Assembly: GCA_013396525.1 (NCBI GenBank)
Contig: VWYX01000009.1
Span: 3,073,071-3,137,070 of the forward strand
Source: Chaetorhynchus papuensis
Lineage: Eukaryota; Chordata; Aves; Passeriformes; Rhipiduridae
Direction: 5' to 3'
Length of the DNA: 64,000 bases
The notes below the pieces were generated by a model. It saw nothing but the letters and a program-made list of their open reading frames with translations. It was not told where the DNA came from and ran no database searches. Made by a program: the position numbers and the translations under genes. How positions within the stretch are numbered: the stretch's first letter is position 1; each line of letters opens with the position of its first letter. This document shows positions 14,168 through 27,607 of the stretch, piece after piece.

Positions 14168-17100
14168 CATGAAGTTGCATTTGTCCCTTTCATATTGAGT
14201 TACAAAAAAGTATCGGTATCTGCAGACAGAGAAATCAAAGGCAGAGGTCAGTGTGCTAAGTAAGAAAGCAAAGATAACCTCTGCATTTAACTCTACTTCT
14301 GGGCATAATCAGCATCACAAAAGCAGGCAATATAACTAGCACCCTTGGATAGCGGTCTTTTTGTCCTTTCAAATAACCAAATAATTCAGGCACCTGTATT
14401 TACTGATGTAGTTTTCATCACATGTGCAGACTGACTCCCAGATATGCTCCCTTGGATGCACAGAAAGATGCCTTAATTGATCTACTGCCTCACAGGTTTG
14501 TGCTAAAAATACATAGGCAAACGTTTTAGTTATGCTATCCAAAAATGTACTGGTATGCTTTGCACATTACAGAAAGATGAAATATTTGGGGGAGAGTGAC
14601 AAGATTAAAGGTTTGGGAGAGTGACAGTTTTCTGAGAATGGTGAATTAGAAAATAAGAGAGGGATCACTTTGTCCTGCTTCTTCTGCTGTCAGAGGGAGG
14701 TCTCAGCATGATGCAGAACAAGACCCCAGATTTCTGTTTCCAAATTATGGGAATGTTAATTCCTTTGCTACAGTTTGACTGTCAAAGCAAGTTAAAACCA
14801 GATGCTTTTGTCATTTTAATATAATTTTTCTCAGTAATTTTATTTATCCATGCAAAGTCACCCATGAGCAACCCAGGAGGATTCAGGTTTTAAACTCAGA
14901 GGGTAATACCCCAACCATTTGTTCTGCTCTTTTTAGTAACACAGGCTGCCAAATTTTATCTAATGACCTGTGAACCAATGCTGTGAACTTATTAATGGAG
15001 CTTGTTTTTCGTACTACCTGGTGTGATGTTTGACAAGACAGATGCTGTGAATGGCAATATTAATGCAAATCAAAGTTCTGTTTACAGGTACCTGTTTCAC
15101 AGCTAAAACAAACGGCCAGAACTTGCTCAATATAGACTAACACGAGGATGGCTAGCTTTGTCAAGAAGAAGGTATTGATCTGATTTCAAAGTGTCATGAG
15201 GGAAAATAAGATGGGCCAATTACCACAGAATACATGGCACAGAAAGTAGATGAACACAGCCTGGTCACCACCCTAATTTTAATAGCAACCTGTCACAAAT
15301 ATTCTCTACTTAAAAAAAGAATCATATTAATGCTTTACCATCACCACAAAATAAGCATATATGACCTTAAAGACAATTTTACTGACAGAATATCATTGGC
15401 ATTTTTTGTATTTTGCTGTGAGTCATCGATTCTGTGGTGGACTTATATCACTGGATTTCAGTGGGTTCATGTCAGTGTGAAAGAGCAGCTCACAGCTCCT
15501 GCTGTTTCACAGCACACTATTTTCATTTGCTGTTCTGAAGTCACCGGTTGAGATGAACATCACTGAAAAATAACATAGCTAAAACCAGCAAGAACAACAT
15601 ACTACAGTGGATCTAAATCACAAATCACAACCTTCTTGGCAAAGTCACTGTAGGAAAAGATCACTTAGAGTATGCTGGAGGTCTGGTATGCCAGAGAACA
15701 GCCGTCACTCTGTCTGGTGGGAAACTTCCTGTGCTACCACGCTCTATACAAGGAAGACAAAGATGTACCTATTTCCAAAAAATATTGGAGGTACAGGTAT
15801 TAATTCATATTTCCATGTGTGTTTGTGTGGAAAGAACCAATTGGAGTGGCAAACACCAGCCGTTTGCACTGCCTCACTTCCAAAGAGGAATTGTATCTGT
15901 AGGCAGAAACTAACCAGTCTGGAAGAAACTGAAGAAAAAATAATTTGTTTAACCAGGTTCTCCTAAATAATAGGCTCCATCAGCTACTAAGGTATTTTTC
16001 ATTACCTCTATAAACTTCATTTTATTTCTGACACTTCTGCAGTTTTTCACAAGAATTCTGTTCTAAATACCAAAATTATTCTTGTATTGCCCCAGGTGAA
16101 GACCAGGAAGTGATCACCAGATAATCGAGTATTATATATCAAATTACTCACCCTACCACAAATGTGTCTGACACTGCTTTGGAAGAGCTGGCCATGGCCA
16201 AGCATCTGATAGAACAATTTAAAATCATTGATGTTTGATTTTCTGTGCCTGAAAGCCCAGCACTGTTGGCTCTCTCAACAGGGGATCCAAGCATGTACAA
16301 GTCTCCAATTTTTGTCTTCTTAAATGCAGTGACATCAACCTAAACCAGCCACAGAGGCTGATACTTATTCTGTGATGATGGCATATCCTCCAAGGTTGAT
16401 AGGTTAGAGTTGTCTCAGTTTTTTGAAAAGTCTGCCAGAATATTCTCCTAGTGTTGTCCAGTGCCACTGTGATCATATTCTTTCTTACTTCTTTATTTTT
16501 CATTTCTCACAGTCACTTCATGTAAATCAGAATTGTATTGATTATCATGATCTGGTTATTTCCAATGGACAGTTAATTACACACAGAGAAAGGAAAACTT
16601 GGGACAACTTTTTTTCTCATAGATAGCAACTTTTCTGTTGCTTGTCAATGAACTCCAGTGTCTAATAAAAATTGCAGGGTTTAGAATGATCTCAAGTTGA
16701 TGAACCATATTCTAAGTTAGAAATAATGGCAGAAATTGTTATTGAAAATTATACTAAAGTCAAGTAAAAGAAAAATTACCTGTGCTCCCACTTTCAGATA
16801 GTTTTATAGCTCAGTGACTATAGAGCTGCCTCAATTACTTAAAAAAAGATCTGATTATATTTTCAGAATATATAGAGTTTATTTCTGTCTTTTCAAAATT
16901 CAATTCTCTGCCATCTCTTGGTTCTACCCTAAAGAAACAAATCTGTTTCCTCAGCATCCCTACAGTCATCTGTTTGGAAAAATTCTAAAAACTGTCACTA
17001 AAATAACAATATTCAGCAGTCATCATTTCAAAACACTGTTGTGCTAGGACAAAACCAGATTTTCTCACTTATTTTTAAGCTTCAGCCCTTGTGTGATGGC

Positions 17101-20100
17101 TTCAGCTTCTTCTGTGGTCAGTGGAGAGCGACAGGAGCTTTCCATCACTACACAGGAGAAGTTTGATGCCTACCTTTTACACCATTGATGTGCATGCGAC
17201 AAATGTCACTCACAAAGTATAGTTTATTTAAGAGAGTACACATCGGTTCATTAAACAGTCTGAGAGCAATTAAAACCACAATTTTATGCGTGCTCATACT
17301 AACAGTCTCTGTCACCTTTTTGAAACACCTGTGGAAAACAACGTGTGATAAACCAGGCAAAGTGGTTTTGTATCTTCATTGCACTTGTTTATTTTGTTCT
17401 TCAGGCCACACTCTAAAAGGCACAGTGGAGAATTACATGTGCAGAAAAAGACCTAATTGGCCGATTTTTTCAAAGTTAATACCATATCATAACAACTTCA
17501 CCACTTTCAGATGTGCAACTTGAAGTGCTAATTGAAAAATTTAGTCCATTTTTTACTGTTGAAATAGTCAGAACAATTACCCCTTAAACAGTGTCAACCC
17601 AAAAGAGAAAGGAACAGGTATTCTTAATTGTTTTTACAAATTAAACATGCATTGCATTAATCATACTGATTACAACGTTGACTTTTGTAGCACACATTGT
17701 TTGATAAGTGCTTCATCTTTGGCAGAGATATTTTAAGAACCAGTAGGGAGTTCACAGGGGAAGAACTGAGAATTAAATTTTCTGATGGGATTCATCTGAC
17801 TAAACTAAATGGAAATATCTCAAGATTAGGGTTCCCCTTTGTATAGAGGAATATAAGATCTCACTGGACATGATTCCTCTCACCTCCTAGCAGACACTAA
17901 AGTAGTACTGATAGTCATGTTCTGCTTTCTCCTGACTGGTGTGATTTCGTAGATGTTTATATAAGGATGTTTATAATTAGGTGGGAAAAAACCTAGCAAC
18001 TGCCTTTACAGATAAATCCTCCAGGACTGATCCACAGTCCGCCTAAGTCCATGCAAGGCTGTTTATTCAACTCTCTGGGTCAGAGATCATTCCCTTCTTA
18101 ACGAAAGATATAATGAAATAAAGAATAAGTGTTGGATTTCTTGAGCTCAGCTGCCAGAACTTTCTCAAAATTCTGGCACAACTATGGAAATACATTAGGG
18201 ATGTAAGAAAGCATTTTCTCACATTAGTCATTGGATGTACATTTGGGTATTTGCCATTTTAATTTCAAATCCTTGATTTAGTAAGAGAAAAACAACTAAA
18301 TCAATTTTCTTTTATTTATTTAGTAAGGGAGAACACTGTTTTAACATATGGAAGCCTTGGAAACATTCCAGGAAAGGAAAAGGTTTGACTGAAGACAGGC
18401 ATGTACAGACTACACTGCCAAAGTATGGCTTGGGTAGGGATGTGCTGCCCTGCCTGCTCAAAAAAATGTACCAATGCATGTGAAAAAGCAGCATTCACTT
18501 GTGTTATCAGCAGTGCTACAAATGGTTCTGTGTAAACATTATCTGTACGGCTCTGGGGTCACACAGAGCACAGAAGGCCAGGGTTTCCACAGACTGCAAC
18601 AGATGTTCTGTGTCACCAAGAAAGTTCTCAGAACCTGGCATGGCCAGGGCTTTATGAAGAGATCAAAAAAATACATGCTAGTACCAGCCAAAAAAAAAAA
18701 AATTCTTCCGTTTCAAACCAGCCCATGTTTTGTGTGGTCAAATGTTATTTGCACAAAGCAAATTGTTGAGGATTTCCACGTATTTCAACAGAAGGTAGTT
18801 GAAACCACCAACTGCAAGAAATATTACAAATCTGAAGACTCTTGAGGGATAACTGCCAAAGTAGGCTAGGTCACACTTCTAGCTGCTGTTTCAGCATTTA
18901 ATTACCCAAGCATCGTGATCTGGATCTGGAGAAGTGAGAGAAGGGTGTTCATACAGAACTAAAGTCATGCTTCTTCTTGGTATTGCTGTATCCTTCTGAG
19001 ACCTGGAGGTCACATCATTAAAGAGGTTCCTTTCATGTTACTTCCAGAATTGTTTTGAACTCCAGTCAGGGATGATGTTGCACTAATACTGCTTGTAAGA
19101 GATCTCTAGGGCCTTTAAATTGAGATACAATGTCTGATAGGAAAAGATAACAAAACCTCTTTTATTTTGTAACAGAAGATCATACATGATAGAATAGCTA
19201 TTAACTGTAAATAAACCTCTCTGCGCAATTTTCCATACCTGATAATAGCACTCATCAATTTTGTTTCAAGACCAGTACACCCCATACGTAGCAATAGAAT
19301 ACTGTCTCTTTATGAATAATTATCACTTATTAGTGAATGTCATAAGTCAGGTTTTCAGCTGCCTGACTAGAATTTGTAAGCATTTGGCTCTGATTTTAGT
19401 AAAAAACCATGGAGAAGCATAGAAGCTCTGTTCATCATGTTTTTATTAGATAATGTTGCTGCAGTGTTGAGAGAATATTTATGTGGAACGATATGAAAAA
19501 CATCACATATCAGCTACAAATATAGGCTAATAAATCATGAGGTGTCTAAGCTGTGGGATCAGTAACACTGAAGAATCCCAATGTGATAAATGAAAATCTC
19601 ATACACTAAAAAATGTAAATAATGGGAAAAAAAGCACTAGAAGATGTATACTTTCCAGGAATAGCCTGGAATAGCCTAAAACAAGTTCAATAGAGTAGCA
19701 GGGAAGCCTGCTTTTCTTGCTTTCTTGCTTTTTGAGATCAACAGGGCCTCCAAAACATGAGACATGAGGTCAAAACTGCTCTTTTGCCTTTCTTCTAAAA
19801 AATCCAAATGTCTGGATACAAAACGAACATTTAAAAGACCCAGCAAAAAAATGAAAACCCAGGGAAAAAAAGTGAGAATTTAAAAAAAAAAAAAGAATTT
19901 TTTTATCATCATAGCTTAAATTACGTCTTTTTGTGTTTTCTATTCATTATGAAGAATTATGTATTGCCGTCGCAATCAGGCAAACAGTTTTTCAGGTTAC
20001 TTTCTTTTTCTAGGCCATTAAACAACTGAATGATTTGAAGCTTCCTAAATATCCAGTAATGGTATGATCTTACAAAGTCCAGTACAGTTTAACCATAACC

Positions 20101-23100
20101 AGAAAAAAAGCAACATAAGTTACACTGTCAAAGAAATAGTGTCAATTTTTCCTCAAAACTGACAGTGACTCAATTTTAAAATAGTTTTTACAAATTCCTA
20201 AAACAGTACAAGCCAAAAGGAAGTAAGTAAGCTGCAAACAATAACCAGCATTTCCCCTTTTGAGGCAGCTGAGTTAAAACCCTGTGGCTTGTGGATTATT
20301 CTGGTTAGGACGAAACATGAGTGACGAATACCTTAGATACAAATCTCTCTGTATGCAAGAATATCTACCTGAGCACAGGATGTGTTAAAAATCACAATTC
20401 CTATACTTGATCTCCAGAGCTCTCTAAATAATCACGGAGCCCAAGAGGTGAAAACACCAGCTATATCAAGACTTACAACAAAATCCAGAGACGACTCCAG
20501 TGGGACTAAGATTTCCCTTGAAGAACAGATCCATAGAAGTGCTGATGTATTAACCCCTTGGCAATCTGAATGGCTCAGAATAACTAGTTTCCTTGTTTGA
20601 AAAACAGTGAAGTGTAGTTTGTAAATAAATCCATTAAAAAGAGCTAGCAGATGGTCATTATCTTTGTAATAAGGTTCAATTATTCATGCAAATATACCAT
20701 CAGCATTACATGTTGGTCACAGGAACTAAGGCCATTATTTAAATAAGCAGGTAAGAGTTTGGAGTGTCTCTGCTTCTGTGTACAGAGCCTGAGAAACATC
20801 ACAGGATCTTGCTGTCACAGGTAATGTGTTTGGACCTTTCTGAGCATCATGCACCACCAGACCTCGGCAGCTGTCTGTCTGGGCTCTATTCCCTCTCTAT
20901 GAACAAGTCTTGGCTACTCAGGTCAGTCATGTCATTTTCAGGGAATGACATGTGGAATTTTAGCTCCTCTGCTGGACAGAATTACACCGTGAGTTATGCT
21001 GAACAGCATTTGTTAGCTTACAGAGTTTTCCAAGCTGGTCGCTTTGTGTGGCAAAAAGAGAGAATGAAACTCATGTGAATTTATATTAGAAACACTGGAG
21101 AGCACTGAGAGCCCACATATAATACTCCTTGACATCCTGTTTAAATTTCTGTAGGTATTATTTTTTGTGGAACATGAAACTCCTAGGACAGTTAGGGCAC
21201 TTCTGGTCTCATACCAATAATACCTCCAGCTGAGGCACAGGAAATCCAAATTGCTCTTCAAATTAAATCACGGGAAACCTTGACTCCTAGCTTGTCTCGA
21301 GCAAAGTTAATGGGAAACAGATGCACATTCCTGTCAAAACAAAAAGTTGTATATTTATCTACTGCTGGCTTATCTTTCAGTGTACGGGGCTAAAATTATA
21401 ATATTCACTTCCCCCCACCACCGTCCCCCTCCCTCAGTATTTCATTTGGTTAGTATGCTTTTGCAAAATAATAATGAAAATAAATTATCAATTGAAAATA
21501 AATTATCAATTTGTTTTAATACTGATAACTGATAATTACTGGCAAGTTTGGACCATTAATTTGATCAAAAATGAAATTTGTGTGCTCTGGGAAACACGGT
21601 AACAAAAGTACCATTCATGATCTAAATTGACACAAAACATATTAAAACCATAATCATCTGATGTAACAAAATGTTTAATTTAGAACCAAATAAAATATTT
21701 GGGTTTGACTCCAGCTAACAACATTTTGGTAAAAGAAATCTCCCCCTTACACAAAGTGAAGATGTATCTATGTCTTTAACAATATGCCTGCCCTCCCTTC
21801 CACCCCAATATGCCATCCATCCATTGGAACTATCATTCCGGTTGCAATGAAAGAGGCTTCTGGGTATCCTTTCTCAGAATTCCCAAGACATTGTTTTAGG
21901 TTCAGCAGCTAGATGATTATGTGCTGGGCAACATGTGAGCAGCTGCCAGTGGCAATATCAGAACAAAATGCTACTTTCAGGCTGGTTTATATCCATGTTA
22001 CTGCTGGTTGTTTTCTCCTTTGCGTTTCTCAGCACCGTGATGGACAAGATTAACATCTTCCTCCTCCCTCTGAATAGGGGTTAAAAAGTTGTTTAAAAAA
22101 TACTCTTTCAATATAAAAAGCATTTTGTAAGAGCTTCATTGATTGTTCTGCTTAGTGTTTACTAGAGTCAGCAATGATCAGGCACACGCCGTAGAGGAAA
22201 TGCGGAACGGAAAAAGAAATTCCTTCTTAGTGAACTTAAAGTTTTTGTGTAAGAGTTTGTAGTTGGAAAAAGAGAGAAATCTCTGTGTCCAAGTTAATAC
22301 CACATTTTATAATTATAGTGCATGCAGCTTTCAGCTGTAGATGACTAATGGCCTGAATTCAGTGATATTGTCCTCACCTGCAAGCATGTAACTAAAAGAT
22401 TAATCAGGCCCATTCATATCTTCTTAAAGGCTAAGTCAGGGACTGTTCACAACACTGAATGTCTCAGTGCTGTCCTTAAACGTGTTTTTACTCTGATACA
22501 AAAAGCCAGTGTCTAAAATCTGTCATTTCTATAAACCTGACATTTAACAAGCTGTATCGAAACCCAGAGTCTTGGCTTGTGCTTCTCCTCTCAGTACTCC
22601 CCCACTTCTGTCACATCCCCAGCGTGCTTGGAGTTAGTGGGTTTACAATTTACCAGTCAGTTGCCACTGAAGAAAGACCTTGGCAAGTGATCAACCCTAC
22701 CTTCCAGCTTTGAAAGAGATATGCTCATTCTCAAGTTCTTGCTATTTCCTAAAAATCTTTGACATCTTAGAAGAACGGTGCTGGCCTGGAGCCCATGTAC
22801 TGATCTCAGCAGAGTCCAGCTCATGGTCACACTTGCATTCTCCCATGCTTTGACTGAGGTTACTCTGAGTTTATATCCATTTCACTTCTTTGCTTTCTTA
22901 AAAACATTGGCTTAGTCATCCCTGGAGACCTCAGGCTTTGCAGGATGTGGAGGAGGAAATGGGCAAGTAGATCTAATAGCTCCCTTGGAAGGGTAGAAAT
23001 TTCTCCACGATCTTGATGAGGAAGGAATGAAAACAAACAGCAAAGCAAGGGATATTTTTGCAGTGCTGTCTGCCTCTCAACCACCAACATGCACAGGCTC

Positions 23101-25909
23101 ACTGTGAGCTCCCTGAGAAGACCTCCTCGCCCTTCCCAAGGGCTGTCTAACTTGCCCTCAGGTGACTTCCTCCTTCGTCACTCTGTACCAGGGACTTCGA
23201 GGCACTGACAGCTTTAAAAACCGAACATATTCCTGTGTTACTGTTTATATTGTTCTTTCCCTATCTCCTTCCAGGATGTATTTCTATAATCTTCTGCTGT
23301 AATAGCCTGGCTTGCTAAATGAATTTTTTTGCTTTCAGCTACAAAGTAATTTTGCACTTAAGGAAATGAAATAGAAACTGCTAAGCTCATTGCCTTACTG
23401 GCAGTAGGCCTGATGTAGCAAGTGAAACACATGTCATTAGGAAATGCCACGATAGAGGTTTAAGACAATCCTTTGCACACCATGTCACTGAGGGTACAGA
23501 ACTGTACAGAAGAGGACTGCAGTCATGTCATTAAATGCTTGCCCTCAGAGAGAAAAAGAAGTCACACATCAGCACAAAACCTCTCCCACCATTAAAAGCA
23601 CAGCGGTTCAAACCTTGCTGGAAAGGTAGGGAGACAGAGAGGCAGGCAACAAACAAAGTGACTGTAACAAGTGCCAGGGGCCATGATTTGGGAAGGAATA
23701 GAAATGCCGGGGATGCACAGCATGCGCAGTCAGGAACACTAGCAGGAAACTGGAGCGAGCTTGTTTGAGTGAGGGGAGAGAGAGTGGGGCTGGTGTTGAT
23801 TGTATTTGTATTCATGTCCTGTGCAGAGCACCTGCAGGCACTTTAGGCTGATGACGGCTGAGGGCTTTTTTTAAGATGGATGTATCTTGCCAAAGGAATA
23901 TAAAGGTACAGCAAAGCATACCTTTGGTGTTCTGTTGAGGTAAGGTAACAACGTATTATCCTATGAGGAACAGACGGATGTGGTTTGCCCAGAGATAACC
24001 TGTCACGACTATCTCCCAGGCAGGCATGCAAATTACCAGCCCATTTTATCCCTGATTCCTGGTCCCTTGCTGTTTCTTGCCACTGAATAAAGCTTTGATC
24101 TGTGCTAATAGCTGCTGAAAGCAGTAACCTCATGGTTAATTTACATTAAACAAGTGCTCCCTGGGTTAATTTAGCACCAGTAAGTCCCAGCACGTTAAGC
24201 TGCACTTCTTCCTGTACAGTCTTGTCCTATCCTCGCAAGCATCGTTTTGTAGGTTGTGGCTGAGGGCCAGGTCCTGATCCCAGATACTGCTGGATAGATC
24301 TGCTCTACCCACAGAATTATCCAGTGTGCCTTTTCCTCCCTTGACTAGGCCTTAATTACTCATCTGGTTGCGTACTTTGTACACTGCCATCCATTTTTAT
24401 CCTTTTTGTTTTACTTCAGACTTTATGAAAAGCTAGGGTGTCTTTTGAAAATGCAAACACAAAACCAGCTTCTTTTTTCCCTTCTGCAGACACAGTGTTG
24501 GTCTGATGTAACTCTGCCATGACTTCTTCTTGACTAGTTCTTAATTAAATTACAGTCAGAATAAATCATTTCAAGAAGTGTGTGTGCTACAGCAATACAC
24601 CGAGGCAAGTTTATGTATATTTAATGCCACAACAATCTCTTAATATCTAGTACAAATGACTCATTGCAGTTTCAGCAGGTTATTACTTTCCTGAAATACT
24701 TGTAAATTCAGTCTCTCTTCCTCACTTGCTGCATACTACTTTAAGTTTCTGACTATTTCCCATCAGTATAGAACAATCAAAGGAATAATGCTCATAGAAG
24801 CAGGAGTGCTCTCTCACGTCTAATACCACCCTGCTCCCTCACTGTCCTTTTTTGGTAATGTTTGGGTTAGGTTCTGGATGTGAAACAAGCCGTCTGACAG
24901 AAAAGTGTCTTGATATTTGCATTGGTGGAAAATTCCAATTCCTCATTAGTTTATTTACTGTGTTTTACTGGGGTCTAATTGTGGGTTTAAATGCTGTGGT
25001 TATTTTTAACTATATTAGTAAGAAAAAGTCCTGCTGCTTGGAAATTACTGAATTTTTTTCAGAAATATAAAGTACTTTGAAACATCCAAATGAAAGACTT
25101 AACAGTAAACCAGTCATAAATCGGCAGTCTGTTTTTCTCAGAAGTGTTTCAAGGAGTGATTTACTCCTGATGTGTCTTGCAACAACATCGCTTGAAATTC
25201 TTGCTGGGGCTTGAATTTTGCTGACACAGACTCCCTATGTCAGACACAAAAGACCTTGTCTTAATTTAAGTGTGTTTTGAACCAGGCCTGAAGGTAAGAG
25301 AAAAAATGATGGTGAGAAGAGGATTACCATTCCCGCTATGCAGCTGAAAACAATCTGACTATGCAGAGGAGGAGAAATGACAGAAAAGGAAAAGAATAGC
25401 TTCCACTTTCCCAGGGTGATCTGAGAGGGGAAAGGAGAGGGGTGGGTGTGCAAACTGATGTTCTGCTTTACATATCAAATTGGCTTCCTTTTGCTTACAT
25501 TGAAATTTTATGGGATTCTCTTTTTTCACTTCCATTTTGAGAGCTGCCAGGAGGTTTTGCCATTCTCCTTTCTAAATTTAAAAGGCCAACCAGGCTGACA
25601 TAGGAGTGAGGTTATAAGATTGCTCAGTGTCTGTAAGAAATATAGTCAAGATGAAGGTGAGGCTGACTTGAGGAAACAAAGGGCAGTCAGGTAGAAGAGT
25701 TTTTATTAAAGTCTCCTGCTGAAGCTCTTGTAAAGGAAAAAAATAAATTGTTTGTGCTTTCTCATGTCAGGGGAGAGGAAGAAATCCAAGACAGAGACTA
25801 TCTTTGCCTCTAGGTTTCTTATTGAGCAAGAGAATGTGGGTTTCTAGCCTTACAGCTAATGCTTTACAGAAAAAAAGAGTTCTGAATAAAATGAATACGC
25901 AGGGATTTT
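14168..25909. other. Intergenic DNA, no gene seen
   Basis: Nearly 12 kb without a supportable gene. The longest frames (15607-15966 and 18474-18845, plus, about 120 codons) have no domain-like pattern. Poly(A) tracts occur near 18690 and 19880, an 18-bp tandem repeat at 21476-21511, and two stretches dense in homeodomain/POU-type sites near 15060 and 24026. No interspersed repeat was recognised with confidence. Confidence 0.6.
21476..21511. repeat. Perfect 18-bp tandem duplication
   Basis: The unit GAAAATAAATTATCAATT occurs twice head to tail without mismatch. It is AT-rich and short, and probably arose by replication slippage. Confidence 0.95.
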
Positions 25910-26360
25910 CTCATCATGTTCCACACAGCAGCAGGTGACACCCAGGGTGTTTTACAACACATGCCCATGTACCCCCGGACATGAGGGGGCCACAGAAACC
26001 CCATATGCTCAGTGACAGCCTCTCCACAGTGACACGGAGCAGGGTTCTGGAGCTACCATCCAGTGTGGTCCCTGCAGAGGAGAGCAGCAGGGTCCCCAGG
26101 CCGGTCTGCAGGACGAGGTGGCTGTCCATCTGCTTGACTCCCTGCAGGCATGGGCAGGTCCAGAGGTGCCTGCAGAGATGCACAAGTGTCTGTGGGATGT
26201 CTTTTTCTGACATGTGGCTGCCGTAGGAGTGCAGGCGTGAGGAGGAGTGAGCGGGTAGCAAACAGCAGCAATCCTGCTCCAGGTGCTGCATTTGGCCGAG
26301 CAACCCTGGGTGCCTGGGCTGGTTCTACAGCCTCTGGCTGGTCAGGCAGCTTCCTGTGAC
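25910..26360. other. GC-richer patch of unknown origin
   Basis: About 450 bp that is clearly more GC-rich than its flanks. It holds a 130-codon open frame on the minus strand (25914-26303) and overlapping plus-strand frames. The predicted peptides are rich in Leu, Cys, Ser and Gly, and no domain is recognised. Several frames open at once usually reflects base composition, so no gene is called. It could be a decayed repeat, an LTR piece or a small regulatory island. Confidence 0.4.
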
Positions 26361-27581
26361 TGTGATCAAAGGGCTTGAGTTTGCTGCATCCACGTGGTTC
26401 GTATGAGCAGAGACACTGCTTTAAACCAGGTTTGCCTTTTTCTGTAGATCTCCTGCTCTGGGCTTCGTTGTAGGGAACTAGTTAGTGAGGATAGAAGGGG
26501 CTTGGAGCATGAATGCAGGATTCATCCTTAACTGAGGAGATAGCAGTTCTCAGAAGTAATACAGAACAAAATAAACTTCTTTTTCCAGCTGTTTGCCTGT
26601 CTCTGTTGCCTATCAGATTGGGAGCCTGATGGCAGAGACTAGTTCTTAAAATAGATTTCCGTGTTTTCTAACTGAAAGTAAGCACAGTGCAAATAACAGG
26701 GGCAGAAATTAGGGCATTTAGTTCTTACTTTTGCAGCAAACGTATCTGGAGATAGATGATGCCTGGTGGAGCAAATGTACACTGAAGTCTATGCCACCCT
26801 GCCTTAGCTGCTCTGAACTCAAGGTATATTGATTTGAAATGCTTGCACATGGTGCAATTATTCCTTCCACTCAGAGCAGGGCATGCCCTGTGTCCCTTTA
26901 TCTTCTTACAGAATATTGCTTCATTATTATGCTTAATTGCAGAAACATCATGGCTGTTTCTTCATCACTCTTAACAGCTGATTAAGTGGTTTTATTTTTA
27001 CATACTCTAACAAGTCCTGTTTAGCAAGGCTGGGTGTTAGCTAATCCTGATGTAGTCACTTGGGTTTAACTTTTTCAATGAGAATGAAACACATCTGTTA
27101 TAAGGAGATAGTAAATCACTTTAGAAGTCGCAGAAGAAGATAAGACCCACCTACACTGTTGGCCTGTATCTATCAGGCAGCCATAGCTTGCTGTGCAATC
27201 AGTTTTTGTCTCAGCACTGAACTGTTTGAAGATTCATGGTTAAATACAAACTTGATCATAGAGTTTACATTCCACAAGTGGCTCAAGCAATTTAAAATGA
27301 ACTCGACCTGACATTTTAACCTCCTTACCAAGTTATGCAGACTGTTTGTACTGGCAGGGGGACGTAATAGATGGGGTAAAAAAAGGGAAAGGGAAGTCAA
27401 TCTTCTTATCTCAGCTGGATCACTGATTCACTGTGTGACCTATGCAAAGCCCTAAGTCTCTATTGCCTTACAGATTTTCTTTTTAAATAAGAGTACTCTG
27501 AGATCCAAATATACCAGCTGAGATGTGATTTTCTTGTTAAATTTATGTCTGCGTTCAGAAGAATTATCTAAGCATGAAACA

Positions 27582-27607
27582 TTTTTAGCATTGTACAATG
27601 CTAAAAA
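27582..27607. repeat. Perfect 26-bp palindrome
   Basis: The left arm TTTTTAGCATTGT is followed directly by its exact reverse complement ACAATGCTAAAAA, with no spacer. The centre is GTAC. The symmetry breaks on both sides (A at 27581, C at 27608). It could extrude as a small cruciform or bind a dimeric factor; no gene is adjacent. Confidence 0.97.
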